Shown here piece by piece: positions 5,449 through 14,397 of a stretch of 53,809 bases of DNA. Positions within the stretch are counted from its first letter, which is position 1; the number at the start of each line of letters is the position of its first letter. Source of the stretch: a virus; the IMG/VR virus record IMGVR_UViG_3300036398_002558, positions 1 through 53,809 of that record; one strand, written 5' to 3'. Under the pieces are notes generated by a model. That model did no database searches. It was not told where the DNA came from and saw nothing but the letters and a program-made list of their open reading frames with translations. The translations under genes and the position numbers were made by a program.

Positions 5449-8031
5449 TTAATCCTCGTCGTTTTTAAGCATTGCGTTTACGTAATGGACTAGAAACGCT
5501 ATGCTAGTTGCTATTAATGTTATTTGTCTTGTCTCTCCAGATAAAGTTGCAAAGACTACTACGCTTCCTGAAATTGTAAAAGCCATTGCTGCTGTTTCTT
5601 TTGAGAATTTTTTGATGAAGCCCCAAGGGCTAAATCTTTTCTTCATTGTTCCCTCCTCGTATTTAAAAATACTATTTTTTGTAAAATTATTTTCTTCTTC
5701 GTCGCCCTCTGGGCCCTCGATCTCAGCTCCCTCTTCCTCTTCTTCTTCTGGTTTATCGTCCTTTTTGCCTGAGCCTGATCCATCGCCAGATCCTCCTGAT
5801 CCCCCACCAGAACCGCCTCCAGAGCCTCCAGAACCGCCTCCAGGACCACGAGAACCTCCGCCACCAGATCCAGATCCACCACCGGCTGCAGGAGCTACGG
5901 CAACTGTGGAAAGAACTGTGGTAGCAGCTATAAGAGACCTTCTGGTTCCAACGTCAATACTTGAACCAACTGCCACATAATCATCAAGACCAGAAGCATA
6001 AACGTCAATTGTCTCTTCAAAGGCATTTTTAATTTCTTCGGGAGCATCTGTTACAGCTTCAACAAGTGCTGCCTCTTCTTCTGCAGAAAGATCTCCAACA
6101 GGAATTTCCTCAAAGATTTCAGTTGCTTGGTCTCCGTCAATACTTTCAAGAACTTTCTCACTGGTTGCAAGTTCAGTTGCCTGATCCTCAGTCACTCCAT
6201 TTTCCAAAATATTGTCAACAGCAGTAGCAACCTGCTCTTCTGTAACAGTGTCTGATTCCAGTATGTCAACAACTTCTGCAAACTGTTCATCAGTAAGAGG
6301 ACTATCCAAAACCGCATCAATAACCTCAGCAAACTTTTCATCAGAAAGAGGTTCTTCAAATACCGCATCAAGCGCAGCACTCAATTGTTCAGTTGTAAGA
6401 TCATCGCTAAAAACTGAGTCAACAACGGCAGCGAACTCTTCACTATTCATAGGTCCATCAAAAAGAGATGTGACTAATGCTGCAATTTCTTCTGGGGACT
6501 CTGCATCTGCTATTGCATCTGATACGGCTGTACTGAGTTCTTCTGGACTATCTGTATTTTTAAAGATATCAGCGACTACTTCATCAGCTGTAGTTTGCGT
6601 CTCTTCTGGAATACTTACTTCTGGGATTGTTTCATTTGGTAGGTCTTCTGGCTCTGGGACTTCTACTGGATTTGTATCTATTTCTGGAGTTGAAACTGGA
6701 GTTGGATCTAGATCAGGAATTGAAACAGTAGTATTTTCTGTTGGAAGCGTCTCAACAGGAGGAGCAATAGCCTCTGGTTCAGTGGTAGTGGTGGTGTTAT
6801 TAGTAGTGGTTACGGGACCATATTTTAGAACAACTGAAAGATGCTTTACTGTTCCACCACATGGGTCGCCAAAAATTCCATTGTCAGCAGAAATAGTTGC
6901 TGAATTTTTTCCTATAAATGCTGCCTGAACTTCAGTAACAGAAGATGAAGAGTCACAATTAGAAGTCCTGTATAAACCATTTGATCCAGTTGGTGTTCCA
7001 TAGCTAGCAAAAAGAACTTCAGTAAATTCATTCCCATTTGGTGCGGTTAAAGTAAGGTCTGAACCTTCGCCAGCCGTACCCCACTCTGTATCATTCAATG
7101 AATAGGTAATTGGGGCAAGGGTAGTGGTAGTGGGCTCAATTAGTTCTATGTCTATAGTTGTAGCAGGGCCATATAAGCATGAGCCCTGACCTTCGCCAAC
7201 ACATGGTGCAGTTCCTGCGCTTACAGTAAACCTGGTATCACCATAACCTGAGGTATCTGAACCTAAAGTTATTGTTGCAGTCAAAACGTTACCGTAAGTC
7301 CAGATGCCCCAACCTCCAGTTTGCTCTCCAGAGTCCATTTCAAACCAAGTAATATTCCACATATACGGATCTATATTGCTAGCGGAACCAGGCTCCCATG
7401 AAAGGGTTACAGCGTTTCCAGAAGCTGATGCACTTAGATTTGCTGGAGGATTAAAATACGGCGCTAATGTTGTTGTGGTCGTTGGTACTACTTGGGTTTT
7501 TGTAAATGCAGAAGCTGGAACAATTTCCCAACCATTTCCTATGTCCCAATACAAAGTGGTCCATGCTCCACCACCATTTTCGTAAAACCAAAAAGTTAAT
7601 TCTTTTGAAACTCCTGCGGTAAATTGTTGAGGAGCTGTAGGGTTTCCTCCGCCACCTTTATCTCTCCAGTTGTCGTCAATTAATACGCCATCTAAAATTA
7701 ACTTATTTCCGTCATCTGCAGTTGGCAGGAAAGGAATTGCACCAGTAACTGGAGAGGTTATATGTCCTTCGTATTTAACGAGAAAATCTTCATATAATCC
7801 AAAAGGCGGAGAAGAATCAAAATCTTGATCAATATTAGCAACGGTCATAGTTCCAACTGATGGCCTGCCAGAGATATCAGGCAAGGGGGGAGAGCCGTTA
7901 TAGCCAAAATTATTATAAACAGTTACGTTAAGACCAGGCTCTGTAGTTGCTTTTGAAGAAGATGGAAATACAAATACAACTGCAAAAAGTACAGCTAGAA
8001 TCCAAGATCCTCTACGTGGTTTTATACGCAT
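5449..8031 (-). CDS. Large secreted surface protein: PA14, fibronectin, SUEL-lectin-like, acidic repeats, C-terminal membrane segment
   Basis: The start is ATG 8031, with GGAGGGG upstream; an earlier in-frame ATG at 8052 overlaps this site. Order of parts over about 860 residues: signal peptide (WILAVLFAVVFVF); PA14 domain about 25-150 (GLNVTVYNN, GNKLILDGVLIDDNW); fibronectin type III; Thr-rich linkers; a galactose/rhamnose-binding (SUEL-type) lectin-like domain (FASYGTPTG, FGDPCGGTVKHLSV); Pro/Glu region; about six acidic repeats of about 20 residues; a Gly/Ser tract; and hydrophobic C-terminal helices. PA14 and lectin domains bind carbohydrate. The architecture resembles planktonic actinobacterial envelope proteins more than virion fibres, so capture from a host is likely. 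The gene is co-directional with the LPKTG gene. There is no in-frame CGG. Confidence 0.65.
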   Translation of the reverse strand: MRIKPRRGSWILAVLFAVVFVFPSSSKATTEPGLNVTVYNNFGYNGSPPLPDISGRPSVGTMTVANIDQDFDSSPPFGLYEDFLVKYEGHITSPVTGAIPFLPTADDGNKLILDGVLIDDNWRDKGGGGNPTAPQQFTAGVSKELTFWFYENGGGAWTTLYWDIGNGWEIVPASAFTKTQVVPTTTTTLAPYFNPPANLSASASGNAVTLSWEPGSASNIDPYMWNITWFEMDSGEQTGGWGIWTYGNVLTATITLGSDTSGYGDTRFTVSAGTAPCVGEGQGSCLYGPATTIDIELIEPTTTTLAPITYSLNDTEWGTAGEGSDLTLTAPNGNEFTEVLFASYGTPTGSNGLYRTSNCDSSSSVTEVQAAFIGKNSATISADNGIFGDPCGGTVKHLSVVLKYGPVTTTNNTTTTTEPEAIAPPVETLPTENTTVSIPDLDPTPVSTPEIDTNPVEVPEPEDLPNETIPEVSIPEETQTTADEVVADIFKNTDSPEELSTAVSDAIADAESPEEIAALVTSLFDGPMNSEEFAAVVDSVFSDDLTTEQLSAALDAVFEEPLSDEKFAEVIDAVLDSPLTDEQFAEVVDILESDTVTEEQVATAVDNILENGVTEDQATELATSEKVLESIDGDQATEIFEEIPVGDLSAEEEAALVEAVTDAPEEIKNAFEETIDVYASGLDDYVAVGSSIDVGTRRSLIAATTVLSTVAVAPAAGGGSGSGGGGSRGPGGGSGGSGGGSGGGSGGSGDGSGSGKKDDKPEEEEEEGAEIEGPEGDEEENNFTKNSIFKYEEGTMKKRFSPWGFIKKFSKETAAMAFTISGSVVVFATLSGETRQITLIATSIAFLVHYVNAMLKNDED
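5770..5885 (-). repeat. Gly/Ser-rich low-complexity tract
   Basis: The coding strand repeats GGA/GGC/TCT-type triplets giving GGSGGGSGGGSGGSG-like sequence. It is a flexible spacer before a Lys/Glu-rich stretch and the C-terminal membrane part of the surface protein. Confidence 0.7.
6170..6553 (-). repeat. Tandem acidic repeats of about 20 residues
   Basis: About six degenerate copies follow the pattern S/T-x-E-x-F/L-A-x-V-V/I-D-x-V/L-F/L (for example TTEQLSAALDAVFEEP, TDEQFAEVVDILES). They probably form an extended helical stalk in the surface protein. Confidence 0.7.
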
Positions 8032-8096
8032 TTTACCCCTCCAGGTATTCACAAATTATAGTAAGGGGTATCTATTTTTTTTACGGCGGCTAAATT

Positions 8097-8131
8097 GAAA
8101 AGACCCTCGGCACTAAGCCAAGGGTCTTTTC
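8097..8131 (-). terminator. Hairpin terminator after the endolysin gene
   Basis: AAAAGACCCT (8098-8107) pairs with AGGGTCTTTT (8121-8130), with an inner GGC/GCC pair. It lies between the endolysin stop and the next gene and has T runs on both strands. Confidence 0.75.
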
Positions 8132-8167
8132 GTATGCCTCCGTTGCAAGGACTTATATCATATCACG

Positions 8168-8695
8168 TTACTCTGGTTTTGGCAACGCTCTCCATGCAGC
8201 TTCCATCTTTGCAGCGTCTTTTGCAAACTCTGGTTCAAGTTCGATATGAATCCACTTGCCGCCAAAAGAGCCTGCATTTTCTTTTTCATTGTAAATCTTT
8301 ACGCCAGCTTCACCCTCACCGCGTGAACAGCGATAGCCACGACCATAACCGGGCTTACCATCTTTTGCATTAGCGTCAAAAGCGTAGTCGTGTATTTCTA
8401 CTAGACCAAGTTCTTTAGTATACTTAAGGAACCATTCCCACATTGCTAAGCCAACCTTGCGGTCACTGTAGCCAATGTCAGCTGCAGCCCCAGTTGCATG
8501 AACGCTAAGCCATTTCTCCATTCCTGGATCGCTTGCTTTCTTTCCTGCTGTGTGGGAATTTCTCATTAAGCGATTTGCATATATTCCCATATTGGTCGCT
8601 TTCCAGCGACGATTACATGCTTTTACAAACCATTCTGTTCCAGCACCGGCTTTTTTTCCGTCAAAGGCTGGGTAGTAAGGGTATTTTCTTGGCAT
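8168..8695 (-). CDS. Endolysin, M15-type peptidase
   Basis: The 175-residue protein starts at ATG 8695 with GGAGA upstream. The motif SVHATGAAADIGY (about residues 44-56) is the S-x-H-x(4)-A-x-D signature of zinc peptidases of the M15 / D-Ala-D-Ala carboxypeptidase group. WIHIELEP (about 147-154) supplies the last metal ligand (HxE). It would cut peptidoglycan cross-links for release at lysis. No signal peptide is visible, so it depends on a holin; a candidate lies at 3783-4028. The size is typical for a single-domain phage lysin. A terminator follows. TTACTATAAC about 35 bases upstream may be its promoter. Confidence 0.75.
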   Translation of the reverse strand: MPRKYPYYPAFDGKKAGAGTEWFVKACNRRWKATNMGIYANRLMRNSHTAGKKASDPGMEKWLSVHATGAAADIGYSDRKVGLAMWEWFLKYTKELGLVEIHDYAFDANAKDGKPGYGRGYRCSRGEGEAGVKIYNEKENAGSFGGKWIHIELEPEFAKDAAKMEAAWRALPKPE

Positions 8696-8749
8696 TTGTG
8701 TTTCTCCTTTTAATTTAAATATATTGTTATAGTAACAATACTGGGGTAA

Positions 8750-9499
8750 TTATATCTTCCTATTTTCTATTATTCTATGGTTTTGTATCTCATTAGAAAA
8801 TCTATCATAGAATGTTTTTTTATTTTTAGAATAGGTTGCATCAAACCATGGGGCAGTGATTCCATTTTTTCTGGTAGATCCCCATGAATCTTCTGATGTA
8901 AAATCTATAAAATAATATCCACATTTTTTTCCATATTTAGTATAAGCCCTGAAGCATAGATCGTGGTCATCCATAATTTGTGGTGAATAAATCTCATCTA
9001 AATAGTTTAAATTACTCAATACATCGTGGTCAATCATAAGAGGCCCTCTATTTACACAAGATCTTACGGCAAATGTTTCCCTATCTGTGTTGCTAGCATC
9101 TGCGTGATCCACGTCCAACACTGTTAGCTCGCTATTTATTTCCCAATTGTGTGCTGTTTTAGCAGTGACAGCAAATACATCATCAAAAATAAATGGTTTT
9201 AATAAATTTTTATTCCATGAATATTCATTTATTATCATATCATCTTGGATGATTATGACTTTATCTCCCTGACTTTTCTTTAGGCCTATATTATTAGCTT
9301 TAGTTTCAAAAACATCATCTGCATAAAATATCTTTGTATTGTCTTTTAAATTAGATAAAACTATTTCTTCTGAGTTGTCTGAACATCCGTCCAGAATAAT
9401 AATTAACTCATATTCCCCAACTGTATTTTTATAGATAGATTGCATGACATCTTTAATCATCCAATCTTTATTATGAACAGTCAAAATCAAGCTGTGCAT
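8750..9499 (-). CDS. Glycosyltransferase family 2-like
   Basis: The start is taken at ATG 9499 (MHSLILTVHNKDWM), one base after the upstream stop; an earlier in-frame start would overlap that gene. The N-terminal pattern ILTVHNKDWMIKDVMQSIYKNT...IIILDGCSDNSEEI and the later IIIQDDM match the nucleotide-sugar-binding GT-A fold of family 2, with QDD as the DxD-like metal site. The product is about 249 residues, short for the family. It is the last gene of a run of sugar-modifying genes reaching up to 14136. The substrate cannot be predicted. Confidence 0.7.
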   Translation of the reverse strand: MHSLILTVHNKDWMIKDVMQSIYKNTVGEYELIIILDGCSDNSEEIVLSNLKDNTKIFYADDVFETKANNIGLKKSQGDKVIIIQDDMIINEYSWNKNLLKPFIFDDVFAVTAKTAHNWEINSELTVLDVDHADASNTDRETFAVRSCVNRGPLMIDHDVLSNLNYLDEIYSPQIMDDHDLCFRAYTKYGKKCGYYFIDFTSEDSWGSTRKNGITAPWFDATYSKNKKTFYDRFSNEIQNHRIIENRKI

Positions 9500-9500
9500 A

Positions 9501-10265
9501 TCAAAGCTTTTTAAATACCCTATTATGACCAAGGGCTATAAGATGCTGGTATTGATTATTGTTAATTAAAATATCATCTATAGCTCTAGCAACATCTTCA
9601 TGACCATGAAATTCTGGAGATGATCCTAAATTTATTCTAGACGAGGCGTCGTCCAATATAAGTAGGCCTTGTCTCTTTAAGCACTTGTGCGCTAGTTCTA
9701 TATCACTTACAACGTCCTCATAGTCATGACTGCCATCTATGTATATCATATCAAATAATTCAAGATTAATAATTTCATCTTTTATTAAAGGGTCGGTTGA
9801 GTAACCTTTAATAATTTTAGTATCTGATATATCAAGTTGTAAATCAAAATATAATTTATTTATTGCTGCAAAATAATCTTGATCTAAGTAATTAGAATAC
9901 TTATCTCCACTACTGTCCAGTGGAGAAACTCCATATATTGTTTTATTCATCTTGAATATGCTTGCTATTAGTTCAACTAAGGAAAGCACGGAGCCTTTAT
10001 AAACCCCTATCTCAAGAAAACTGAATGTGTCTGGCATCTGATTAACCAGATGCAGCCAAAGATATCTGAACGCATCCTCTCCGTAGCCACTAGATGTTTC
10101 TCTGACTATATTAATATGATTAGCAAGTTCTTTTATTTCAAGAGAACGAACTTTGAACATGTCATAAATCATAGAATTATAATGTTCAGAGTTTTCCCAT
10201 TTATTGCAGACTTCTGAGAACTCTTTACTGAGTTCTTCTCTTATTAAATCTTTAACAGTAGACAT
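9501..10265 (-). CDS. Class I SAM-dependent methyltransferase
   Basis: The 254-residue product contains SFLEIGVYKGSVLSL (motif I, binds S-adenosylmethionine) near residue 85, DMIYIDGSHDYEDVVSDI (motif IV region) and a following LLILDDASS. These match the Methyltransf_24/TylF-like group that methylates sugars or small molecules. It sits within the glycan cassette and overlaps the upstream gene by 14 bases, so O-methylation of a sugar is the likely task. There is no membrane segment. The acceptor is unknown. Confidence 0.7.
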   Translation of the reverse strand: MSTVKDLIREELSKEFSEVCNKWENSEHYNSMIYDMFKVRSLEIKELANHINIVRETSSGYGEDAFRYLWLHLVNQMPDTFSFLEIGVYKGSVLSLVELIASIFKMNKTIYGVSPLDSSGDKYSNYLDQDYFAAINKLYFDLQLDISDTKIIKGYSTDPLIKDEIINLELFDMIYIDGSHDYEDVVSDIELAHKCLKRQGLLILDDASSRINLGSSPEFHGHEDVARAIDDILINNNQYQHLIALGHNRVFKKL

Positions 10266-10923
10266 TATTTTGTATGTACTTCCATATGTAAGGGTTGGAT
10301 ATGTTTGGATTTGTTTTTAATACTAAGTTAGTCAAAATGCTTTGATCATGTCTATGATCTTTAAATCCAGGCAGGTTATCTTTTCCGCATGTATTTGGTG
10401 TATCGGTTATTAAACTCGGCATTTTGCAAAAGTGTAACCATTCCTTACAAAAATTTATGGAGCTTTTATTTTTAAACCATGCAGACAGGCCAGCTTCAAC
10501 TTGTGTTGCATTCCAATACTCTTCTGTATCGCAATCCATATAATGAAAACAATCTCTCTTAGTCCATTCTCCATGGGGGAATTTATTTTCTAAAACTAAA
10601 CAGTAATTATCTTTATTCATAGAGTCCTGCAAGTAGTCAAATATATTAAGATCAACTACATCACCTATATCATGATACAAAAGAATGTCTCCATCTTCCA
10701 TCTCGCATAGAGTCTCATGGATTATATAGGGCTTCCAAAGCCAATACCCAGCACCTCTGTTTGAGTCAAGGATATCTTTATTGTCTAAATAAAATAATGT
10801 AGTATGTAGTCTTTCTGAAGTGTATCTAATATAGATAATATCTTTTTCAGAACATCTATCTTTTAAATCTGTCTGAATATGATCTCTATCTGGAGTTGTA
10901 TAGGTTATTAGATACTTTTTCAT
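10252..10923 (-). CDS. Capsular-polysaccharide-type glycosyltransferase
   Basis: The 223-residue protein carries NRGAGYWLWKPYIIHETL followed by DGDILLYHDIGDVVDL, in which the final D-x-x-D takes the place of the DxD metal site. The GYWLWKP...GDI(L/I)xYxDxG pattern is typical of a glycosyltransferase family found in polysaccharide loci. It starts at ATG 10923 directly next to the upstream stop and overlaps the methyltransferase start. Together with its neighbours it would decorate virion or host-surface glycans. Donor and acceptor are unknown. Confidence 0.6.
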   Translation of the reverse strand: MKKYLITYTTPDRDHIQTDLKDRCSEKDIIYIRYTSERLHTTLFYLDNKDILDSNRGAGYWLWKPYIIHETLCEMEDGDILLYHDIGDVVDLNIFDYLQDSMNKDNYCLVLENKFPHGEWTKRDCFHYMDCDTEEYWNATQVEAGLSAWFKNKSSINFCKEWLHFCKMPSLITDTPNTCGKDNLPGFKDHRHDQSILTNLVLKTNPNISNPYIWKYIQNNVYC

Positions 10924-11607
10924 TTATATAATTCCTAAAAATTCCTTTATTTTTAGAACGTCATTGTCTATATGATTCTGCATATAGTTTGTAAACTCCG
11001 CTCCGTCAACAGAATATCTTTCTGGAGTATTTGTTTCTGCGTAAGATGTATCCATCTCAGACTTTCCAGCTGAATAATGCAGGTGTTCTATTACTACATC
11101 TGGACAGTAAGTAATTGCCTCAAGTCTTAAGCCTAACTGCATCCAAAAGTCATCAGCATAGAGGTGCTTCTTAGGGTGAGTTGGAAGAACCATAAGTCCA
11201 TTAATAGGCTTAATAATATTTGTAGAAAACATGACTGCGGTACAGAGCTTTTCTCCTTGTATCAGATCGTTGCCATAAGAAAATCCATAGCCCTTTTTCT
11301 CTATTGGCTCTAGTAAAATCTTATCCCAATCTTTTGTTCTAATCCTATGGTCGTCACCCATGAACGCAAAGTAGTCATACTCATTAACGTACTTTTGTGA
11401 TATTAAATTCATTGTTTGGGGAGCATATACTCTTGGTCCAACCTCATACATAACTCCATCAATTTTTTGATAATTATGCTCATCATCCTGGTCAAGACCA
11501 AACACTATATCGCAAATTGAAGAATTCTCTAAAAAAGTTTCATATAGTTGATTGGCTTTTTCTGGTCTACCTCTAGTGGGAACTATTAATAGTATTTTTT
11601 TCTTCAT
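10924..11607 (-). CDS. Glycosyltransferase family 2-like
   Basis: I take ATG 11607 (MKKKILLIVPTRGRPEKANQ) as start; it lies inside the end of the upstream epimerase gene, a 35-base overlap. An upstream TTG in the same frame is less likely. IVPTRGRPEK begins the GT-A fold and YFAFMGDDHRI contains the metal-binding DD pair. The C-terminal part (YADDFWMQLGLRLEAITYCPDVVIEHLH) matches the acceptor side of family 2 enzymes. It is one of several transferases in the cassette and probably adds one sugar. The specificity is unknown. Confidence 0.7.
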   Translation of the reverse strand: MKKKILLIVPTRGRPEKANQLYETFLENSSICDIVFGLDQDDEHNYQKIDGVMYEVGPRVYAPQTMNLISQKYVNEYDYFAFMGDDHRIRTKDWDKILLEPIEKKGYGFSYGNDLIQGEKLCTAVMFSTNIIKPINGLMVLPTHPKKHLYADDFWMQLGLRLEAITYCPDVVIEHLHYSAGKSEMDTSYAETNTPERYSVDGAEFTNYMQNHIDNDVLKIKEFLGII

Positions 11608-12574
11608 CGTAAACTCTTTCAACGATCCAATTATATGTTCTTTTGATTCCCTCAGACAAAGGAAGAGAATAGTTCCAGTTTAACTTTTGTCTGATTAAAT
11701 TGTTGTTTGAATTTCTTCCTCTTACTCCAGTTGGACCAGGTACATGTGACTTAGTTAAGTTCTTTCCCTCTATAGAGGAAGCTAAGTCTACTAATTGGTT
11801 AATGCTAACCATCTCTTCTGAGCCAATGTTTACTGGTCCAATAAAATCAGAGTCCATAAGTCTACGGGTAGCTTCAATGCATTCATCTATATAAAGGAAT
11901 GATCTTGTCTGCTCTCCATCACCCCATATTTCTATAGAGTCTCCATTTGATGCCATCGCAACTTTTCTACAAATGGCTGCAGGTGCTTTTTCTTTGCCAC
12001 CCTTCCAAGTTCCTTCAGGGCCAAATATATTATGGTATCTAGCAACTCTTACTTTTATTCCATAGTTTCTGTAAAAAGAAAAATAAAGTCTTTCACTAAA
12101 AAGCTTTTCCCATCCATACTCACTATCTGGATTTGCAGGATACGCAGAAGACTCTTCGCAGTTTGGATTATCTGGATCCATCTGATTGTATTCTGGATAT
12201 ATGCACGCAGAACTACTGTAAAAAATTTTAGTACCTGGAGCATTATTCTTAATTGAATTTAATACATTTAGATTAATTGTTGCTGAGTTATGCATAACAT
12301 CTGCGTCATGATCACCAGTAAATATATATCCTGCACCACCCATATCTGCAGCAAATTGATATACCTCATCAAAACCAGTTGAGATCTCATCAACAAACTG
12401 TGCGTCTCTTAGGTCTCCGATTAAGAACTCATCTGCAGGTGAAATGGAAAAACTAGGAAGCTTTAAGTCTACAGCTCTTACCCAGTACCCCTCTTGTTTT
12501 AGTCTTTTTACCATATGGCTTCCTATAAAGCCACCACCACCTAATACTAGTGCTTTTTTTTGTTGTGATTTCAT
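11573..12574 (-). CDS. NAD-dependent epimerase, GDP-mannose 3,5-epimerase-like
   Basis: The 333-residue short-chain dehydrogenase-type enzyme has the Rossmann motif GGGGFIGSHM near its N-terminus, YSSSACIYPEY, and the catalytic YGWEK (Y-x3-K). ADMGGAGYIF and HNIFGPEGTWKGGKEKAPAA are close to the sequence of GDP-mannose 3,5-epimerase, which makes GDP-L-galactose/gulose for cell-wall sugars in plants and some bacteria. A GDP-fucose synthase or UDP-glucose epimerase is less likely. The gene shares an ATGA overlap with its upstream neighbour. It would supply an unusual GDP-sugar to the adjacent transferases. Confidence 0.75.
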   Translation of the reverse strand: MKSQQKKALVLGGGGFIGSHMVKRLKQEGYWVRAVDLKLPSFSISPADEFLIGDLRDAQFVDEISTGFDEVYQFAADMGGAGYIFTGDHDADVMHNSATINLNVLNSIKNNAPGTKIFYSSSACIYPEYNQMDPDNPNCEESSAYPANPDSEYGWEKLFSERLYFSFYRNYGIKVRVARYHNIFGPEGTWKGGKEKAPAAICRKVAMASNGDSIEIWGDGEQTRSFLYIDECIEATRRLMDSDFIGPVNIGSEEMVSINQLVDLASSIEGKNLTKSHVPGPTGVRGRNSNNNLIRQKLNWNYSLPLSEGIKRTYNWIVERVYDEEKNTINSSH

Positions 12575-14136
12575 ATTACATGACTTTCTTTAACTGGTTG
12601 ATTTGTCCATGTTGCCACTGATTCATCTGCCCTACTAAAATAGTAAACTTCTTCATCTGTTAGGTTTGAACTATTAGAATACCAAGGCAGATGCCTAGCA
12701 GAGTATGGTGGGGCCGATCTAAGGCCAGAAACATCATGGTCAGCCCCTGCTACATATAGCGCAAAAGTTGTATCTATTGGGGCATCAAAGAAATGATCAT
12801 CTAGTCTTCCCCAAAATTGGCTTTCCCATCTTTCAACTTTTTGTTTATTTATATAATGATCTGGTAGATCATCTATTTTAAGAGATAGTCCTATTTTTGG
12901 CCTATGTAGGTTAGCGTACTTTTCAAGACTTTCAGAAAAAAAAGAAACTACATCTAGTGGACAATCTTCTGTAGGTAGTATGTCGCAGTCGGTTATAACA
13001 TATTTATTGTACTTGCCATATTTTTCCACCAACCCCGATTGCCAAGGAGAAAGATGAGAATTTATATCACTATTAAAAACAGTGTGATTTGTATTTCTTA
13101 AATACTCTAACATTGGTTCATATTGACTTTGATTGTCACATATAATAATGTTTTGATGACCAGCTTTTTCTAACCAATTTATTAATTTTGATAAATATGA
13201 AACTCTATCTCTGGAAATAATTATAATTGGAATCTGTTCTGAAGGAATCTCTTTGATCATATGTTTTGTATAACTTTCTCTTTTTTTCCACACTTCTATT
13301 CTACTGTCTGGGTCCATCCAACCAGTGCCATAGTCCCAGCCTTCATGGTACTCGTGTCCCCACATACATTTTACTGCTTCTTTTTCGTTATAATAATAAC
13401 CATTCCATTTTTTGTTAAAAAAGTCCCAAGATCTTGCACCCATCTCTGCCCATTCTCTGGATGCAATGTTTCCACTAGCATGGCCTCTGTGAGAGACAAA
13501 AGAACGGGCTGACGCATAGAGGTCTAAGCCAAAGTTTTTAATTCTAATTGAGTAATCAAAATCATCTGCACCCAAAGGCATTCCGGTATCAAGAGGTCCT
13601 ATTAATCTCCAATTAGAAGCTTTCATTACCATGCAGGCTCCAGCAATGCTGGATATTTTTATAGGTTCTTTGGATTCAATTTTTTTATATAATTCTTCAA
13701 CATCAATAACCCCATCAACATATTCAGGGTAGTAATTTAAACAGTTTTGAAGCGGTGGTAAACCAAACCCAACAGGCCCTACTGCACCTGCGTTTTTTTC
13801 ATATAAGTCTTCTACCATTCTTCTGATAGAGTCTTCAGGATAATATATATCATTATTTGAATAATGTATTACATCTTCTTGATCATAGTATGTCTCAAGT
13901 GCGCAATTAATTGCAGGTGTCCAAAAAAAATTTGCTGGACTTTCATGAATAATTATGTCGGTACCAAAATTTAACTTGAGTTCTTCAACAGTTCCATCGG
14001 AAGATCCATTGTCCCAAACAACTATCTTTGTTGGCATTGTTTGATGCAATAAAGAGTCTACTGTCAGGCTAGTGTTTGTTTTGTCGTTGTAAGATATGAT
14101 AATAGATATTACTTTTTTGTCTGAAACTAAAGACAT
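12571..14136 (-). CDS. Two-domain glycosyltransferase
   Basis: The 521-residue protein has two transferase units. Residues 1-270 form a family 2 domain (IISIIISYNDK start, VVWDNGSSDGTVEEL, IHYSNNDIYYP as the metal site, GADDFDYSIRI). Residues from about 300 hold a second GT-A-like unit (IPIIIISRDRVSYLSKL, IIICDNQS, YVITDCDILP). Two-domain enzymes of this kind often add alternating sugars to a repeat unit. It is the first gene of the cassette and couples to the epimerase by ATGA. There is no membrane anchor. Confidence 0.7.
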   Translation of the reverse strand: MSLVSDKKVISIIISYNDKTNTSLTVDSLLHQTMPTKIVVWDNGSSDGTVEELKLNFGTDIIIHESPANFFWTPAINCALETYYDQEDVIHYSNNDIYYPEDSIRRMVEDLYEKNAGAVGPVGFGLPPLQNCLNYYPEYVDGVIDVEELYKKIESKEPIKISSIAGACMVMKASNWRLIGPLDTGMPLGADDFDYSIRIKNFGLDLYASARSFVSHRGHASGNIASREWAEMGARSWDFFNKKWNGYYYNEKEAVKCMWGHEYHEGWDYGTGWMDPDSRIEVWKKRESYTKHMIKEIPSEQIPIIIISRDRVSYLSKLINWLEKAGHQNIIICDNQSQYEPMLEYLRNTNHTVFNSDINSHLSPWQSGLVEKYGKYNKYVITDCDILPTEDCPLDVVSFFSESLEKYANLHRPKIGLSLKIDDLPDHYINKQKVERWESQFWGRLDDHFFDAPIDTTFALYVAGADHDVSGLRSAPPYSARHLPWYSNSSNLTDEEVYYFSRADESVATWTNQPVKESHVI

Positions 14137-14161
14137 AAAACATCCTATTTAGTAAGTCTAT

Positions 14162-14389
14162 TTAATTCTTTCTCCATTTTAGCATATTTCTCCAGTGTAC
14201 CCACTGCCATAAAAGCCACATAGCCATAAAACCTGGCTTATCGAATACTATTGAATAAATAGCCCACGGAATAGAATGAAGAGCAACGATCATATGACCG
14301 TGCCACTTCTTGTTACCTACTTGATAGCTTCCGTAAACACCTACTAGCTCCATCATAAAAAGAAGCCATGTCCACATTGTCTCACTCAT
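14162..14389 (-). CDS. Small multi-pass membrane protein
   Basis: The 75-residue protein has three hydrophobic stretches (MWTWLLFMMELVGVYGSY, MIVALHSIPWAIYSIVF, GFMAMWLLWQWVHW), many tryptophans and a basic C-terminus (RNMLKWRKN). It probably lies in the host inner membrane. Position upstream of the glycan cassette and downstream of small virion-type proteins gives no clear function. A lysis-related or superinfection-immunity role is possible but unproven. Confidence 0.6.
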   Translation of the reverse strand: MSETMWTWLLFMMELVGVYGSYQVGNKKWHGHMIVALHSIPWAIYSIVFDKPGFMAMWLLWQWVHWRNMLKWRKN

Positions 14390-14397
14390 TTTTTTTC

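Noticed and set aside
5501-5980. Plus-strand Pro-rich frame opposite the surface protein
   Set aside because: It mirrors the Gly/Ser tract on the minus strand and has no start signal; low-complexity complement.
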